From assembly GCA_032622095.1 (NCBI GenBank), contig CP136063.1:39034106-39098105 (forward strand): a stretch of 64,000 nucleotides of DNA. Direction: 5' to 3'. The stretch comes from Siphonodentalium dalli. Its lineage: Eukaryota; Mollusca; Scaphopoda; Gadilida; Siphonodentaliidae. The notes beneath the pieces are model-generated. The model was not told where the DNA came from and made no database searches. It worked only from the letters and a program-made list of their open reading frames with translations. Made by a program: the position numbers and the translations under genes. Shown here piece after piece: positions 1 to 11,018 of this stretch; position 1 is the stretch's first letter; each line of letters opens with the position of its first letter.

Positions 1-971
1 ATAATGTTCGGAATAAATGTGACAAATCAACTTTTTACCAAATTTGTTTGCCATTATTTTTGCAAGCCATCTTGAGTAATTTTGTCTAAAACACCTCAGT
101 GTCAAACATTTAAGATATATCAAAATAAAAAACACATTTGATACCAAAGATAGTTCCATTTTACTTGAAAAAATGGTGCAAACCTGCAAAGTTATTTTTT
201 TGTCGATTTTGATGCCAGGTTTGTGATTTACAAAATCCCAAAATTCTGGTAATTTCAGTGGTTAAAATAGTAAATATCAATCAAGGTGCATCAGAAATGT
301 TAGTATTTAATGTGTATAAGACAGGGCAGTTAATTTTATTTACCAACCACTGTTGAACCACAACTTATAAGTGGTTGCACGGCACGCTGTTCCAATATTT
401 ACCATTTTGGCCGCCATTTTGGCAACGATTTGGAGCCAAAGTGACAGTTTTGATACCATTGAGTCGGAATATCCATAAGAAATAGAATGCATCACTTACA
501 TTTCACAGTCTTTCCAATTTCTCGATTAAATATGACTATTAGCCCAATGGTTTTTTGTGTGAAATGTTATAACGCGTTCTGTAAACTCGATTTTTTTAAT
601 GATCGGAAGGGGATGGGCCCCACTGACGGCATATTTTACTTCCCCGATGGTCAGTTATGAAGCTAAATACAAAATAAAGTGAAAATTTTCAATCAGTTCC
701 AAACAGCAGAAACTTGTCTTAAAGACATCAGTAAAAACTAAACATTTTCCACTTTCGATCGCCATTTTGACTGCCATCTTGGGCAGTGACTTCCAATTTT
801 GGCATAAAAAGAGCGTGTTATGTTCTGCTTCACAAGAGAGTATACATATGTATACATATGACAAGATATTCTCACTACAATTGCATCAAATTGCAACAAA
901 CTAACTTAACGGAAAAAGGCAGCCACATTGGACGCCATCTTGAATTACAAAAAATGCTCAAAGCGGATTTT
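1..971. other. AT-rich non-coding, no gene recognised
   Basis: No open reading frame here has a recognisable domain. Variants of a GCCATTTTGG / GCCATCTTGG motif recur at about 68, 408, 760, 773 and 930, and again near 50,838. This is the look of old dispersed-repeat DNA rather than of a gene. The two short ORFs at 655-864 and 786-1001 overlap on opposite strands and have no family resemblance. Confidence 0.5.
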
Positions 972-1084
972 CGCCGATTTTGGATATGTTATAGAGGATA
1001 AAGTCCTCTTCTAAATTATATATACACCAACTTAGTTCGAATTTAGTCTAGGTTGGCCCTAACATTTGAGTTTATCGACCAGAC
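972..1084 (+). repeat. dispersed 115-bp repeat, copy 1
   Basis: This stretch, starting at CCGATTTTGGATATGTTATA and ending at GTTTATCGACCAGAC, is repeated in the same orientation at about 2443-2562 with few differences. The most visible difference is a short insertion next to a TATATA tract. No coding potential. Probably a fragment of an older interspersed repeat. Confidence 0.8.
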
Positions 1085-2442
1085 TAAACCAGTTTGTAAA
1101 AAGTACTGAAGGCAATAATGAATGTGGAATAGCCAAAATTTAGAAATATTACTTCACAAAACACACACTAAATCGAACAACAGTTCTAAGTTCTAAAATG
1201 GCGAATATGGCTCGGTGCTAAAATACTAGAATATATAACACAATATAACATATGCTGATATTTTCCCTGACATTATCAATGACACGCGAAGAAAATTCTG
1301 GTCACCTTAATATAAAACAGAGATAATTGCAACGAGTACATTTTGAGCTAACATGATTAGTGACTAAAGCGAGGTTACTCTAAATCCACATCGGTAGCAT
1401 AAAGTTTATTCAATTGTCTCGCCTCCCATGACTTTCGTGCTGTCTGAGATATTCTGTCTGGAGACCCAATTTGCTAAAAGTGGTTCTCTCTGAGCAACAT
1501 GTGGTGTCTGTGGATCACACACAGGAACACTCTGTAAACTGACAGGAGTTGATGTCGAAGAACTTTTATGAGCATTTGCATGTGGACTTTGACGATAGCT
1601 TGCATCAGATGAGAATGAAGAGTCACACATTTAAACTATATGTTCTTGGATATATCTGTCTAGCATTTGTTAATGTACAGCACAGAACATTACGAGAATC
1701 AGAAAATTTCTCCATTCTCTCGAGCATAGTGGTGGTCATTGTATTCATTGTTACCTTATAAAAGCTCATGAATTCGTTTGTCGCATCTTGGTTGGTTTGC
1801 TTTGTCTGTTAGTGTCTGCTTCTTTTTTAAGATGTCATCGAAAGAGAGCATAATGCCGGCGTGTCTAGACAATTTTCCAATTTGCCAAATCTTTGTCAGC
1901 TCTGTAAAACACTTCTCTAAATATTTCCGTTATTTCGTCAAAAACACTTCTTCAAATAACTTCGTTATTTCGTCAAAAACACGTCTTCTCATACAAATCG
2001 CCGTTATTTAGTAAAGGTACATTCTATATAGAGTTATTGCCCTTCATATTAACTATGAAGCTAACATGCAAGATTAGCTATACATGTCGTGATTTAGTGG
2101 ACAATCCCAAGATCGCGTGCCACGCTTGGTCGGATTAACCATTAATTAATGGACAATTTAGGTACGGATTGTCCATTTATAAATGGCCAATCCTTGAAGA
2201 ATTGCATGGAGAGACTAATGGCGTTGGTGGTGTGTGAACCGGGAGGCTGGACGTGCGATTTTAATTTACTCATGATATCAGCAATCAAAGTCAAAATTTC
2301 CATCCAGTAAAAACATGAATAGGTCAAATATATCCCAAGTGAGTTTATGTGTAACGGACTTTGTTGGTGCTTGAGATGATTTAACTCTCTTTTTAGGAAT
2401 AGCAACGGTTCCAAGTACATAAGAGGGAGATGTAACAATTTT
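1085..2442. other. non-coding spacer with a short local repeat
   Basis: No gene recognised. At about 1915-2011 a ~40-bp element built around CGTTATTTCGTCAAAAACAC occurs two to three times in tandem. The ORFs at 1406-1630 (minus) and 1549-1761 (plus) overlap on opposite strands and have no domain resemblance. At 2060-2170 there are short inverted ATTAATTAATGG/GGACAAT motifs. Confidence 0.45.
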
Positions 2443-2562
2443 AGCCGATTTTGGATATGTTATAGAGAATAAAGTCCTCTTCAAAATTATAAACCATATA
2501 TAAACCAACTTAGTTCGAATTTAGTCTAGGTTGGCCCTAAAATTTGAGTTTATCGACCAGAC
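2443..2562 (+). repeat. dispersed 115-bp repeat, copy 2
   Basis: Second copy of the repeat at 972-1084, same orientation, 1.47 kb downstream. Both end with GTTTATCGACCAGAC. Upstream flanks match only over a few bases, so this is a short shared segment and not a duplicated block. Confidence 0.8.
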
Positions 2563-3719
2563 AACATTTATTCGGGTAGATGGCAATAGATATGCGCAAA
2601 CGCACAATAATTATAAATTTGGTAAAATCGTAAAATGTCGACGAAAATGTTTTTTTCTGGGCTACAAAATTTTAGTATACCCTGTTCTCGGTGTAAATGT
2701 ATAAAAACTAAAACAACACGAAACGACCTTATTCTAAAATACGGATAGATAAGGAATAATTTGATAGTATTGAAATAATAAAGGTGATCGGCTTTGCCCG
2801 GGCGATCCACTTTGCCCGGGTCTCCCCATAGACACTATTTCTCATGACGTGTGTCGAAATGACGTCATATGACGTCGTACGCAAACCCACACTTCCATGC
2901 GATCTAACAAATCGATGTTGGAAATAGGCGCTAATTTAATTTGTCAGTTCAGGTTGAATGTGAATATAAGTAACGAATGTTAATTTTGTCGCGGAAGTGC
3001 ATGTATATTGGGGTGTAGAGTGGAGACTCGAACGTTCTACCATCGTTGGGAATGGGTGCTATAGTATGGTATTTTAATTTGCCAGTTCGGTGTGAACATA
3101 AGTACAGAATGCTGTCTTTGATATGAAAGTTGTGCAATGAGCGTGGAATCGAAGGAGTACGGGTAAACCCGGAAGATGGCGAATGGACACAGTCTGACTT
3201 CCCGCCAGTGGGTATACCGTTCAGTACATTCGCAGGAACTCAGTTGGAAAAACCAAATCAAATTTAAATGTGCGTGCTGTTTTAAATCGTATAACCGTTA
3301 TCCCCCGCTAAATAAAGGCTCCAGAATGTTTCAGTTAGTATATATTAAAATATCTTGATCGTTGCATTCCATATGTGTATGGATATATGTGGGTTGCGGA
3401 GAGTTGTGGTAGAAAATACAGTTTTATTGAAATAAATTGTTCCCACAAATGGGCCGCGCAGTGAAGGGGCCTGTGATCCTTAGGCCGCATGCTGAATACA
3501 GATTCCAAAGGGTCCGTTTAAGAACAAATTTTGCCACAAGCGCCTTCGTCGCCGAATAAAGGCTCCCGAGTTGAGTATGTTTCATTTGTATATAGTAATA
3601 ATTAAAGTAATATGCTGATTTTGTTTCGTCCAATATGCGTATTCTAATATAGAAATGAGAATTTGTTCATGACCGTGGACACCAGAAAGTAACAAAGAAC
3701 ATTGATTTACCCCCAAAAT
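2563..3719. other. non-coding, includes CRE-like cluster and decayed repeat
   Basis: No gene recognised. AATAAAGGCTCC followed by GTTTCA and a TATATA-type tract occurs at about 3311 and again at about 3556, so this is probably another decayed repeat pair. Short ORFs here give no family resemblance. Confidence 0.4.
2845..2879. promoter_or_regulatory. cluster of three CRE-like TGACGT motifs
   Basis: Within 35 bp there are TGACGTGT, the full palindrome TGACGTCA and TGACGTCG. TGACGTCA is the consensus for CREB/ATF bZIP proteins. No promoter or gene start can be assigned next to it, and TGACGTCA also occurs in several repeats of this window, so this is a motif observation only. Confidence 0.3.
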
Positions 3720-4287
3720 ATAGCTAGTCTAATGTAATGCACCAACAATAGACTCTTCTGAAATTCGAGTTATAGGAAAAGAGTTATTCGCCATCCCCTC
3801 CCACCACTACCCATTACCACCTGAAATGCAAAGCACAAAGGTTCTCAGTGAAAGTTTGATTCCAGATCCAGGAAATGATTGTTAACATTGATGGATCGTC
3901 CAATCTAATTCACAAAATAAGAAACTCATCATACATACAAGTTTTAAGAATAACGTTAATCGCCGCCACCCCACCCAACAACCAATTCAGATCGCAGATT
4001 TTTGTTTGCAATTCCAGTTCTGTATAATGATTTTTATGACCGAAGTATCGTCTAATCTAATGCGCAAAATAAAAAAACTCATCTGACGTCCAATTTTTAA
4101 GAATAAAGTTATCGGTGACCCTCGCCCACCTCAAATTCCGATCACAGCTGTTTGTCCGAAATGTACTCCCGAACCTAGAGAATGTCCACATGCGATACAA
4201 TGAGCGCCTAAAATAATATATAAAAACGAGAAACTTATTTAATATCGAAATGTAGGAAAAAACGTGATTCGCCCCCCCCCCCCCCAT
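3720..4287 (+). repeat. degenerate ~150-170 bp tandem repeat, about four copies
   Basis: Blocks recur at about 3722, 3897, 4049 and 4193. Each has a (C)TAATCTAATGC..CAAAATAA segment, then AAACTCATC, then TTTTAAGAATAA.GTTAT, then a C-rich tract (CCCCTCCC, CCGCCACCCC, ending in a C homopolymer at about 4265-4285). Copies are strongly diverged. The ORF at 4057-4287 on the minus strand is a by-product of the repeat. Confidence 0.6.
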
Positions 4288-4296
4288 TTAGATCAC

Positions 4297-4790
4297 AACG
4301 AACTACACTGACACCTTTTACAAAGAATACCTGCAGAAGCTAAAGGACCTTCGCGATATTTACTCGGTCCTTGGGCAAGTGATTTTCATGGGTGATTCTA
4401 ATGGAAATCTCAACAAACGTAGCTCGCGCAATCTTGAATTTGCAAAATGCTTTCAAAAATGTAAATTAATCTCTATAAACAGCAACGCTATTTGCAGAGG
4501 GGCACAATCGACTTTCGTACCCGCGATCGGTCGCGTCGGAACACATTATTATTTCGTTGCATAGTATACATAGGATATCTCATGCAGAAGTACTAGATGA
4601 CGCCGATTCACGGATCTATGCAATCGCGAAGACCCCTCTGATCTTGATTCATTACTTACGTATGGTATCACCAAGGAAGAGGTCAAATGTGCACTCAACA
4701 CTGTCAAAAGAGGCTAAGCCCCAGGAACCGACAATCTGTCATACGAACATTTAATATATGGAGGGGAATTTCTTCTATAATATGATCGCA
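4297..4790 (+). pseudogene. LINE relic: endonuclease C-terminus into RT N-terminus
   Basis: Translation from about 4300 gives a typical APE-endonuclease C-terminal half. It has a VIFMGDSNGN motif (the GDxN active-site block), then a segment ending in LISINSN and an STF strand. After about 4565 the frame is broken, but a further stretch at about 4665-4760 reads like the start of a LINE reverse transcriptase (ITKEEVKCALNTVKRG, a stop where lysine is expected, then APGTDNLSYEHLI). This is a decayed non-LTR retrotransposon fragment on the plus strand. It stops where the RT palm would begin. The RT relic at 44,666 begins at about the corresponding family position. Confidence 0.75.
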
Positions 4791-5458
4791 CGTGACACGT
4801 AATGGAGCAACCACAAATGTTATCATCAACTTCAATATTGCAATAATTATAGGATGTTGCGTACTACATGTACATGTACCTGTGCTATACCACTCGGTGA
4901 GATGTCTGTATCATCATATTAAAATACCAGGTTAGAACGTGGGTTGAGAATTTGAAATATTACATGTATAATCACCAATAGCCACGTTACTAGTACCTGA
5001 TGTTGCCAAGGAACCTTGTGAATTATTCAAACCCAGCATTAAATCGCTGAATACTTCTGTCCCCCACCTACACGTAACTACCAACCCTGAGTTACAAATT
5101 ATTTATAAATTTCAGACAAAAAATATGATAAGGACCCGATTATGTTCAGTCCAAACATATTTTACTAAAGTTCAAACATCCGAAAATAACAGCTGAGAAC
5201 CTGGTGTGAATTGAACTGTGGTGGGGTCTCAAGCTTATCTACCCCTGCACGTCAGATCAAAATGCCATATATAGCATATGTAGCTTGAGGATGGATGTGA
5301 TCCATCAAACCGCAGTGAATTCAACCAGGCCCACAGGTCCTAGATGTCTGCAATCACGCTACCACAGTACAGGTTAAAATGTTTAACGAATTATTTTTTC
5401 ATGAATGCAGAAATTTTCTCATGAATAAAGTGGTAGGTACATGTACATGTAAATTATG

Positions 5459-5460
<2 letters not shown>
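4791..5460. other. non-coding spacer
   Basis: No gene recognised. The stretch contains several ACATGTACATGTAC-type palindromes (near 4868 and 5440) and nothing that I can assign to a family. Confidence 0.4.

Positions 5461-5463
<3 letters not shown>

Positions 5464-5494
<31 letters not shown>
5464..5494. repeat. (TA)n microsatellite
   Basis: About 15 uninterrupted TA units follow a GTACATGTATA palindromic lead-in. A short ORF crossing it is compositional. Confidence 0.9.
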
Positions 5495-5495
<1 letters not shown>

Positions 5496-5928
5496 GCTGA
5501 AGTTGAATTAGAATTTCCAATGGATGGAAATGGAATGTCACTTTAATATTTGAGTTGGAAGTGTTCTGAATGTGAAGTGTCAATTTCATGAAATATGGAT
5601 TGGTTCGTCTGAATGAATCGATATGTGTGAACATACCACACATAAAGTGTCCCTTTAATGAAATGATGTCCAGAATAAACAACGAATTTGCAATTTCCTT
5701 TAATGAAGAAAACAATGATGAAATTGGTTTACATGTATGTCTACGGTAACCTGGTGAAAATGTGAATTAACTGAATTAAATGAAATGCTGAAAGTGTCAA
5801 TGACACTACCGGTATATACAATTTTGAAATTGAAAAGGGAATAATATCATATGTTACATTCAACAGAGTGATTAGGAATGCGGAAAGTTGAAATGTCTGA
5901 GTTATTCTAGATTTATATCAACATGGAG
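5495..5928. other. unique-looking left flank of the satellite array
   Basis: AT-rich DNA rich in GAAATG/TGAATG words. No gene and no similarity to the 93-bp monomer until about 5929, where a diverged first monomer begins. Confidence 0.4.
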
Positions 5929-8124
5929 ATATACTGGGATGTTTTGACAATATTTGCAGAATGTATATGCCCAGTGACTGTTTTAGTCTAATTAGTACAG
6001 CGAGGACACCTTAATTTGGCAGAAACATGGGATGTTATGACAATATTTGCAGAATTTATATGCCCAGTGACTGTTTTAGTGCAATTAGAACAATGGTGAC
6101 CCCTTAATTTGGCAGAAATATGGGATGTTATGACAATATTTGCAGAATTTATATGCCCAGTGACTGTTTTAGTCTAATTAGAACAATGAGGACACCTTAA
6201 TTTGGCAGAAACATGGGATGTTATGACAACATTTGCAGAATTTATACATGTATGTCCAGTGACTGTTTTAATCCAATTAGAACAATGGGGACCCCTTACT
6301 TTAGCAGAAACATGTGATGTTATGACAATATTTGCAGAATTTATATGCCCAGTGACTATTTTAATCCAATTAGAACAATGGAGACCCCTTAATTTGGCAG
6401 AAACATGTGATGTTATGATAATATTTGCAGAATTTATATGCCCAGTGACTGTTTTAGTCCAATTATATCAATGGGGACACCTTAATTTGGCAGAAGCATG
6501 GGATGTTATGACAATATTTGAAGAATTTATATGCCCATTGACTGTTTTAATCCAATTAGAACAATGGGAACCCCTTAATTTGGCAGAAACATGGGATATT
6601 ATGACAATATTTGCAAAATGTATATGCCCAGTGACTGTTTTAATCCAATTAGAACAATGGAGACCCCTTAATTTGGCAGAAACATGTGATGTTATGACAA
6701 TATTTGCAGAACTGATATGCCCAGTGACTGTTTTATTCCAATTAGATCAATGGGGACCCCTTAATTTGGCAGAAACATGGGGTGTTATCAGTGTTATGAC
6801 AATATTTGCAGAATTGATATGCACAGTCACTGTTTTAGTCAAATTAGAACAATGGAGACCCCTTAATTTGGCAGAAACATGGGATGTTATGACAATATTT
6901 GCAGAATTGATATGCCCAGTGACTGTTTTAGTCCAATTAGAACAATGGGGACCCCATTATTTGGCAGAAACATGGGATGTTATGACAATATTTGCAGAAT
7001 TTATATGCCCAGTGACTGTTTTAGACTAATTAGAACAATGAGGACACCTTAATTTGGCAGAAACATTGGATGTTATGACAATATTTGCAGAAATTATATG
7101 CCCAGTGACTGTTTTAGTCCAATTAGAACAATGGTGAGCCCTTAATTTGGCAGAAACATATGATGTTATGACGATATTTGCATAATGTATATGCCCAGTG
7201 ACTGTTTTAGTCCAATTAGATCAATGGGGACACCTTAATTTGGCAGAAAGATGAGATGTTATGACAATATTTGAAGAATTTATATGCCCATTGACTGTTT
7301 TAATCCAATTAGAACAATGGGGACCCCTTAATTTAGCAGAAACATGGGATATTATGACAATATTTGCAAAAATTTATATGCCCAGTGACTGTTTTAATCC
7401 AATTAGAGCAATGGAGACCCCTTAATTTGCCAGAAACATGGGATGTTATGACAATATTTGCAGAATTGATATGCCCAGTGACTGTTTTATTCCAATTAGA
7501 TCAATAGGGACCCCTTAATTTGGCAGAAACATGGGATGTTATGACAATATTTGCAGAATTTATATGCCCAGTGACTGTTTTAGTCCAATTAGAACAATGG
7601 GGACCCCTTAATTTGGCAGAAACATGGGATGCTATGACAATATTTGCAGAACTTATATGCCCAGTGACTTTTAGTCTAATTAGAACAATGAGGACACCTT
7701 AATTTGGCAGAAACATGGGATGCTATGACAATATTTGCAGAATTTATATGCCCAGTGACTGTTTTAATCAAATTAGAACAATGGGGACCCCTTAATTTAG
7801 CAGAAACATGTGATGTTATGATAATATTTGCAGAATTTATATGCCCAGTGACTGTTTTAGTCTAATTAGTACAACGAGGACACCTTAATTTGGCAGAAAC
7901 ATGGGATGTTATGACAATATTTGAAGAATTTATATGCCCAGTGACTGTTTTAGTGCAATTAGAACAATGGTGACCCCTTAATTTGGCAGAAATATGGGAT
8001 GTTATGACAATATTTGCAGAATTTATATGCCCAGTGACTGTTTTAGTCTAATTAGAACAATGAGGACACCTTAATTTGGCAGAAACATGGGATGTTATGA
8101 CAACATTTGCAGAATTTATACATG

Positions 8125-8133
8125 TACCGGTAC
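8125..8133. other. putative transposon excision footprint (TAC-CGG-TAC)
   Basis: Most array copies of this monomer variant read ATACATGTACATTGTATG. Here the sequence is ATACATGTACCGGTACATTG, which adds six bases. The extra sequence equals a duplicated TAC plus CGG, the terminal triplet of the MITE at 10,676-11,018. The monomers downstream of both sites share the rare GTGACTATTTTAGTCC and GGGGAGTCC variants, which identifies 8.1 kb and 11.0 kb as paralogous positions. A filled-then-emptied site explains all of this. Confidence 0.7.
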
Positions 8134-10675
8134 ATTGTATGTCCAGTGACTGTTTTAATCCAATTAGAACAATGGGGACCTCTTACTTTAGCAGAAACAT
8201 GTGATGTTATGACAATATTTGCAGAATTTATATGCCCAGTGACTATTTTAGTCCAATTAGAACAATGGGGAGTCCTTAATTTGGCAAAAACATGGGATGT
8301 TATGACAATATTTGCAGAATTGATATGCCCTGTGACTGTTTTAATCCAATTAGAACAATGGGAACCCCTTAATTTGGCAGAAACATGGGATATTATGACA
8401 ATATTTGCAAAATGTATATGCCCAGTGACTGTTTTAATCCAATTAGAACAATGGAGACCCCTTAATTTGGCAGAAACATGTGATGTTATGACAATATTTG
8501 CAGAATTGATATGCCCAGTGACTGTTTTAGTCCAATCAGAACAATGGGGACCCCTTAATTTGGCAGAAACATGGGGTGTTATCAGTGTTATGACAATATT
8601 TGCAGAATTGATATGCACAGTCACTGTTTTAGTCAAATTAGAACAATGGAGACCCCTTAATTTGGCAGAAACATGGGATGTTATGACAATATTTGCAGAA
8701 TTGATATGCCCAGTGACTGTTTTAGTCCAATTAGAACAATGGGGACCCCTTTATTTGGCAGAAACATGGGATGTTATGACAATATTTGCAGAATTGATAT
8801 GCCCAGTGACTGTTTTAGTCCAATTAGAACAATGGGGACCCCTTTATTTGGCAGAAACATGGGATGTTATGACAATATTTGAAGAATTTATATGCCCATT
8901 GACTGTTTTAATCCAATTAGAACAATGGGGACCCCTTAATTTAGCAGAAACATGGGATATTATGACAATATTTGCAAACATTTATATGCCCAGTGACTGT
9001 TTTAATCCAATTAGAGCAATGGAGACCCCTTAATTTGCCAGAAACATGTGATGTTATGACAATATTTGCAGAACTGATATGCCCAGTGACTGTTTTATTC
9101 CAATTAGATCAATGGGGACCCCTTAATTTGGCAGAAACATGGGATATTATGACAATATTTGCAAAATGTATATGCCCAGTGACTGTTTTAATCCAATTAG
9201 AACAATGGAGACCCCTTAATTTGGCAGAAACATGTGATGTTATGACAATATTTGCAGAATTGATATGCCCAGTGACTGTTTTAGTCCAATTAGAACAATG
9301 GGGACCCCTTAATTTGGCAGAAACATGGGGTGTTATCAGTGTTATGACAATATTTGCAGAATTGATATGCACAGTCACTGTTTTAGTCAAATTAGAACAA
9401 TGGAGACCCCTTAATTTGGCAGAAACATGGGATGTTATGACAATATTTGCAGAATTGATATGCCCAGTGACTGTTTTAGTCCAATTAGAACAATGGGGAC
9501 CCCATTATTTGGCAGAAACATGGGATGTTATGACAATATTTGCAGAATTTATATGCCCAGTGACTGTTTTAGTCTAATTAGAACAATGAGGACACCTTAA
9601 TTTGGCAGAAACATTGGATGTTATGACAATATTTGCAGAAATTATATGCCCAGTGACTGTTTTAGTCCAATTAGAACAATGGAGAGCCCTTAATTTGGCA
9701 GAAACATATGATGTTATGACGATATTTGCAGAATGTATATGCGCAGTGACTGTTTTAGTCCAATTAGATCAATGGGGACACCTTAATTTGGCAGAAAGAT
9801 GAGATGTTATGACAATATTTGAAGAATTTATATGCCCATTGACTGTTTTAATCCAATTAGAACAATGGGGACCCCTTAATTTAGCAGAAACATGGGATAT
9901 TATGACAATATTTGCAAAAATTTATATGCCCAGTGACTGTTTTAATCCAATTAGAGCAATGGAGACCCCTTAATTTGCCAGAAACATGTGATGTTATGAC
10001 AATATTTGCAGAATTGGTATGCCCAGTGACTGTTTTATTCCAATTAGATCAATGGGGACCCCTTAATTTGGCAGAAACATGGGATGTTATGACAATATTT
10101 GCAGAATTTATATGCCCAGTGACTGTTTTAGTCCAATTAGAACAATGGGGACCCCTTAATTTGGCAGAAACATGGGATGTTATGACAATATTTGCAGAAC
10201 TTATATGCCCAGTGACTTTTAGTCTAATTAGAACAATGAGAACACCTTAATTTGGCAGAAACATGGGATGCTATGACAATATTTGCAGAATTTATATGCC
10301 CAGTGACTGTTTTAATCAAATTAGAACAATGGGGACCCCTTAATTTAGCAGAAACATGTGATGTTATGATAATATTTGCAGAATTTATATGCCCAGTGAC
10401 TGTTTTAGTCTAATTAGTACAACGAGGACACCTTAATTTGGTAGAAACATGGGATGTTATGACAATATTTGAAGAATTTATATGCCCAGTGACTGTTTTA
10501 GTGCAATTAGAACAATGGTGACCCCTTAATTTGGCAGAAATATGGGATGTTATGACAATATTTGCAGAATTTATATGCCCAGTGACTGTTTTAGTCTAAT
10601 TAGAACAATGAGGACACCTTAATTTGGCAGAAACATGGGATGTTATGACAACATTTGCAGAATTTATACATGTAC

Positions 10676-11018
10676 CCGCTATTCTCAAAGTAATTGACCA
10701 GAAAAACGGGGTGATACCCCGGTCATGACCGCGGTGATACCGGTAATAAACGGAAGCGGTATCGAGACGGTCATGGCGTGGAGTTACGGTATTGGGCGAT
10801 AATGATACCGTGGTCTTTTAGCGGGCACCGCATTAATTTTGTTGAATACCGCGGTGATTTTCATGGAACTCTTTTAGGGGAGGTATTTACTCACACATAC
10901 TTGTTCGCGTTAACAAGCGGTATCAGTACCGCGGTATTGGAGGATACCGCGGTATAGTACCGCCATATTAACGGGGTGACACCACGTTATTGGTGGTCAA
11001 TTACTTTAAGTATAGCGG
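10676..11018. mobile_element. 343-bp non-autonomous DNA transposon (MITE) inside the satellite
   Basis: Ends are inverted repeats of about 27 bp with two mismatches: left CCGCTATTCTCAAAGTAATT, right (reversed) CCGCTATACTTAAAGTAATT, both continuing GACCA. The element is flanked by TAC on both sides (10,673-10,675 and 11,019-11,021). Removing the element and one TAC restores the array's usual TACATGTACATTGTATG. The target duplication could equally be read as GTAC. The interior is rich in ATACCGCGGT/ACCGCGGTAT words, likely subterminal repeats, and has no ORF. The superfamily is not clear: a 3-bp (or 4-bp) duplication without TWA does not fit PIF/Harbinger well. Confidence 0.88.

Noticed and set aside
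1406-1761. Overlapping ORFs of 74 and 70 aa on opposite strands
   Set aside because: Neither has a recognisable domain, and they are no longer than expected by chance.
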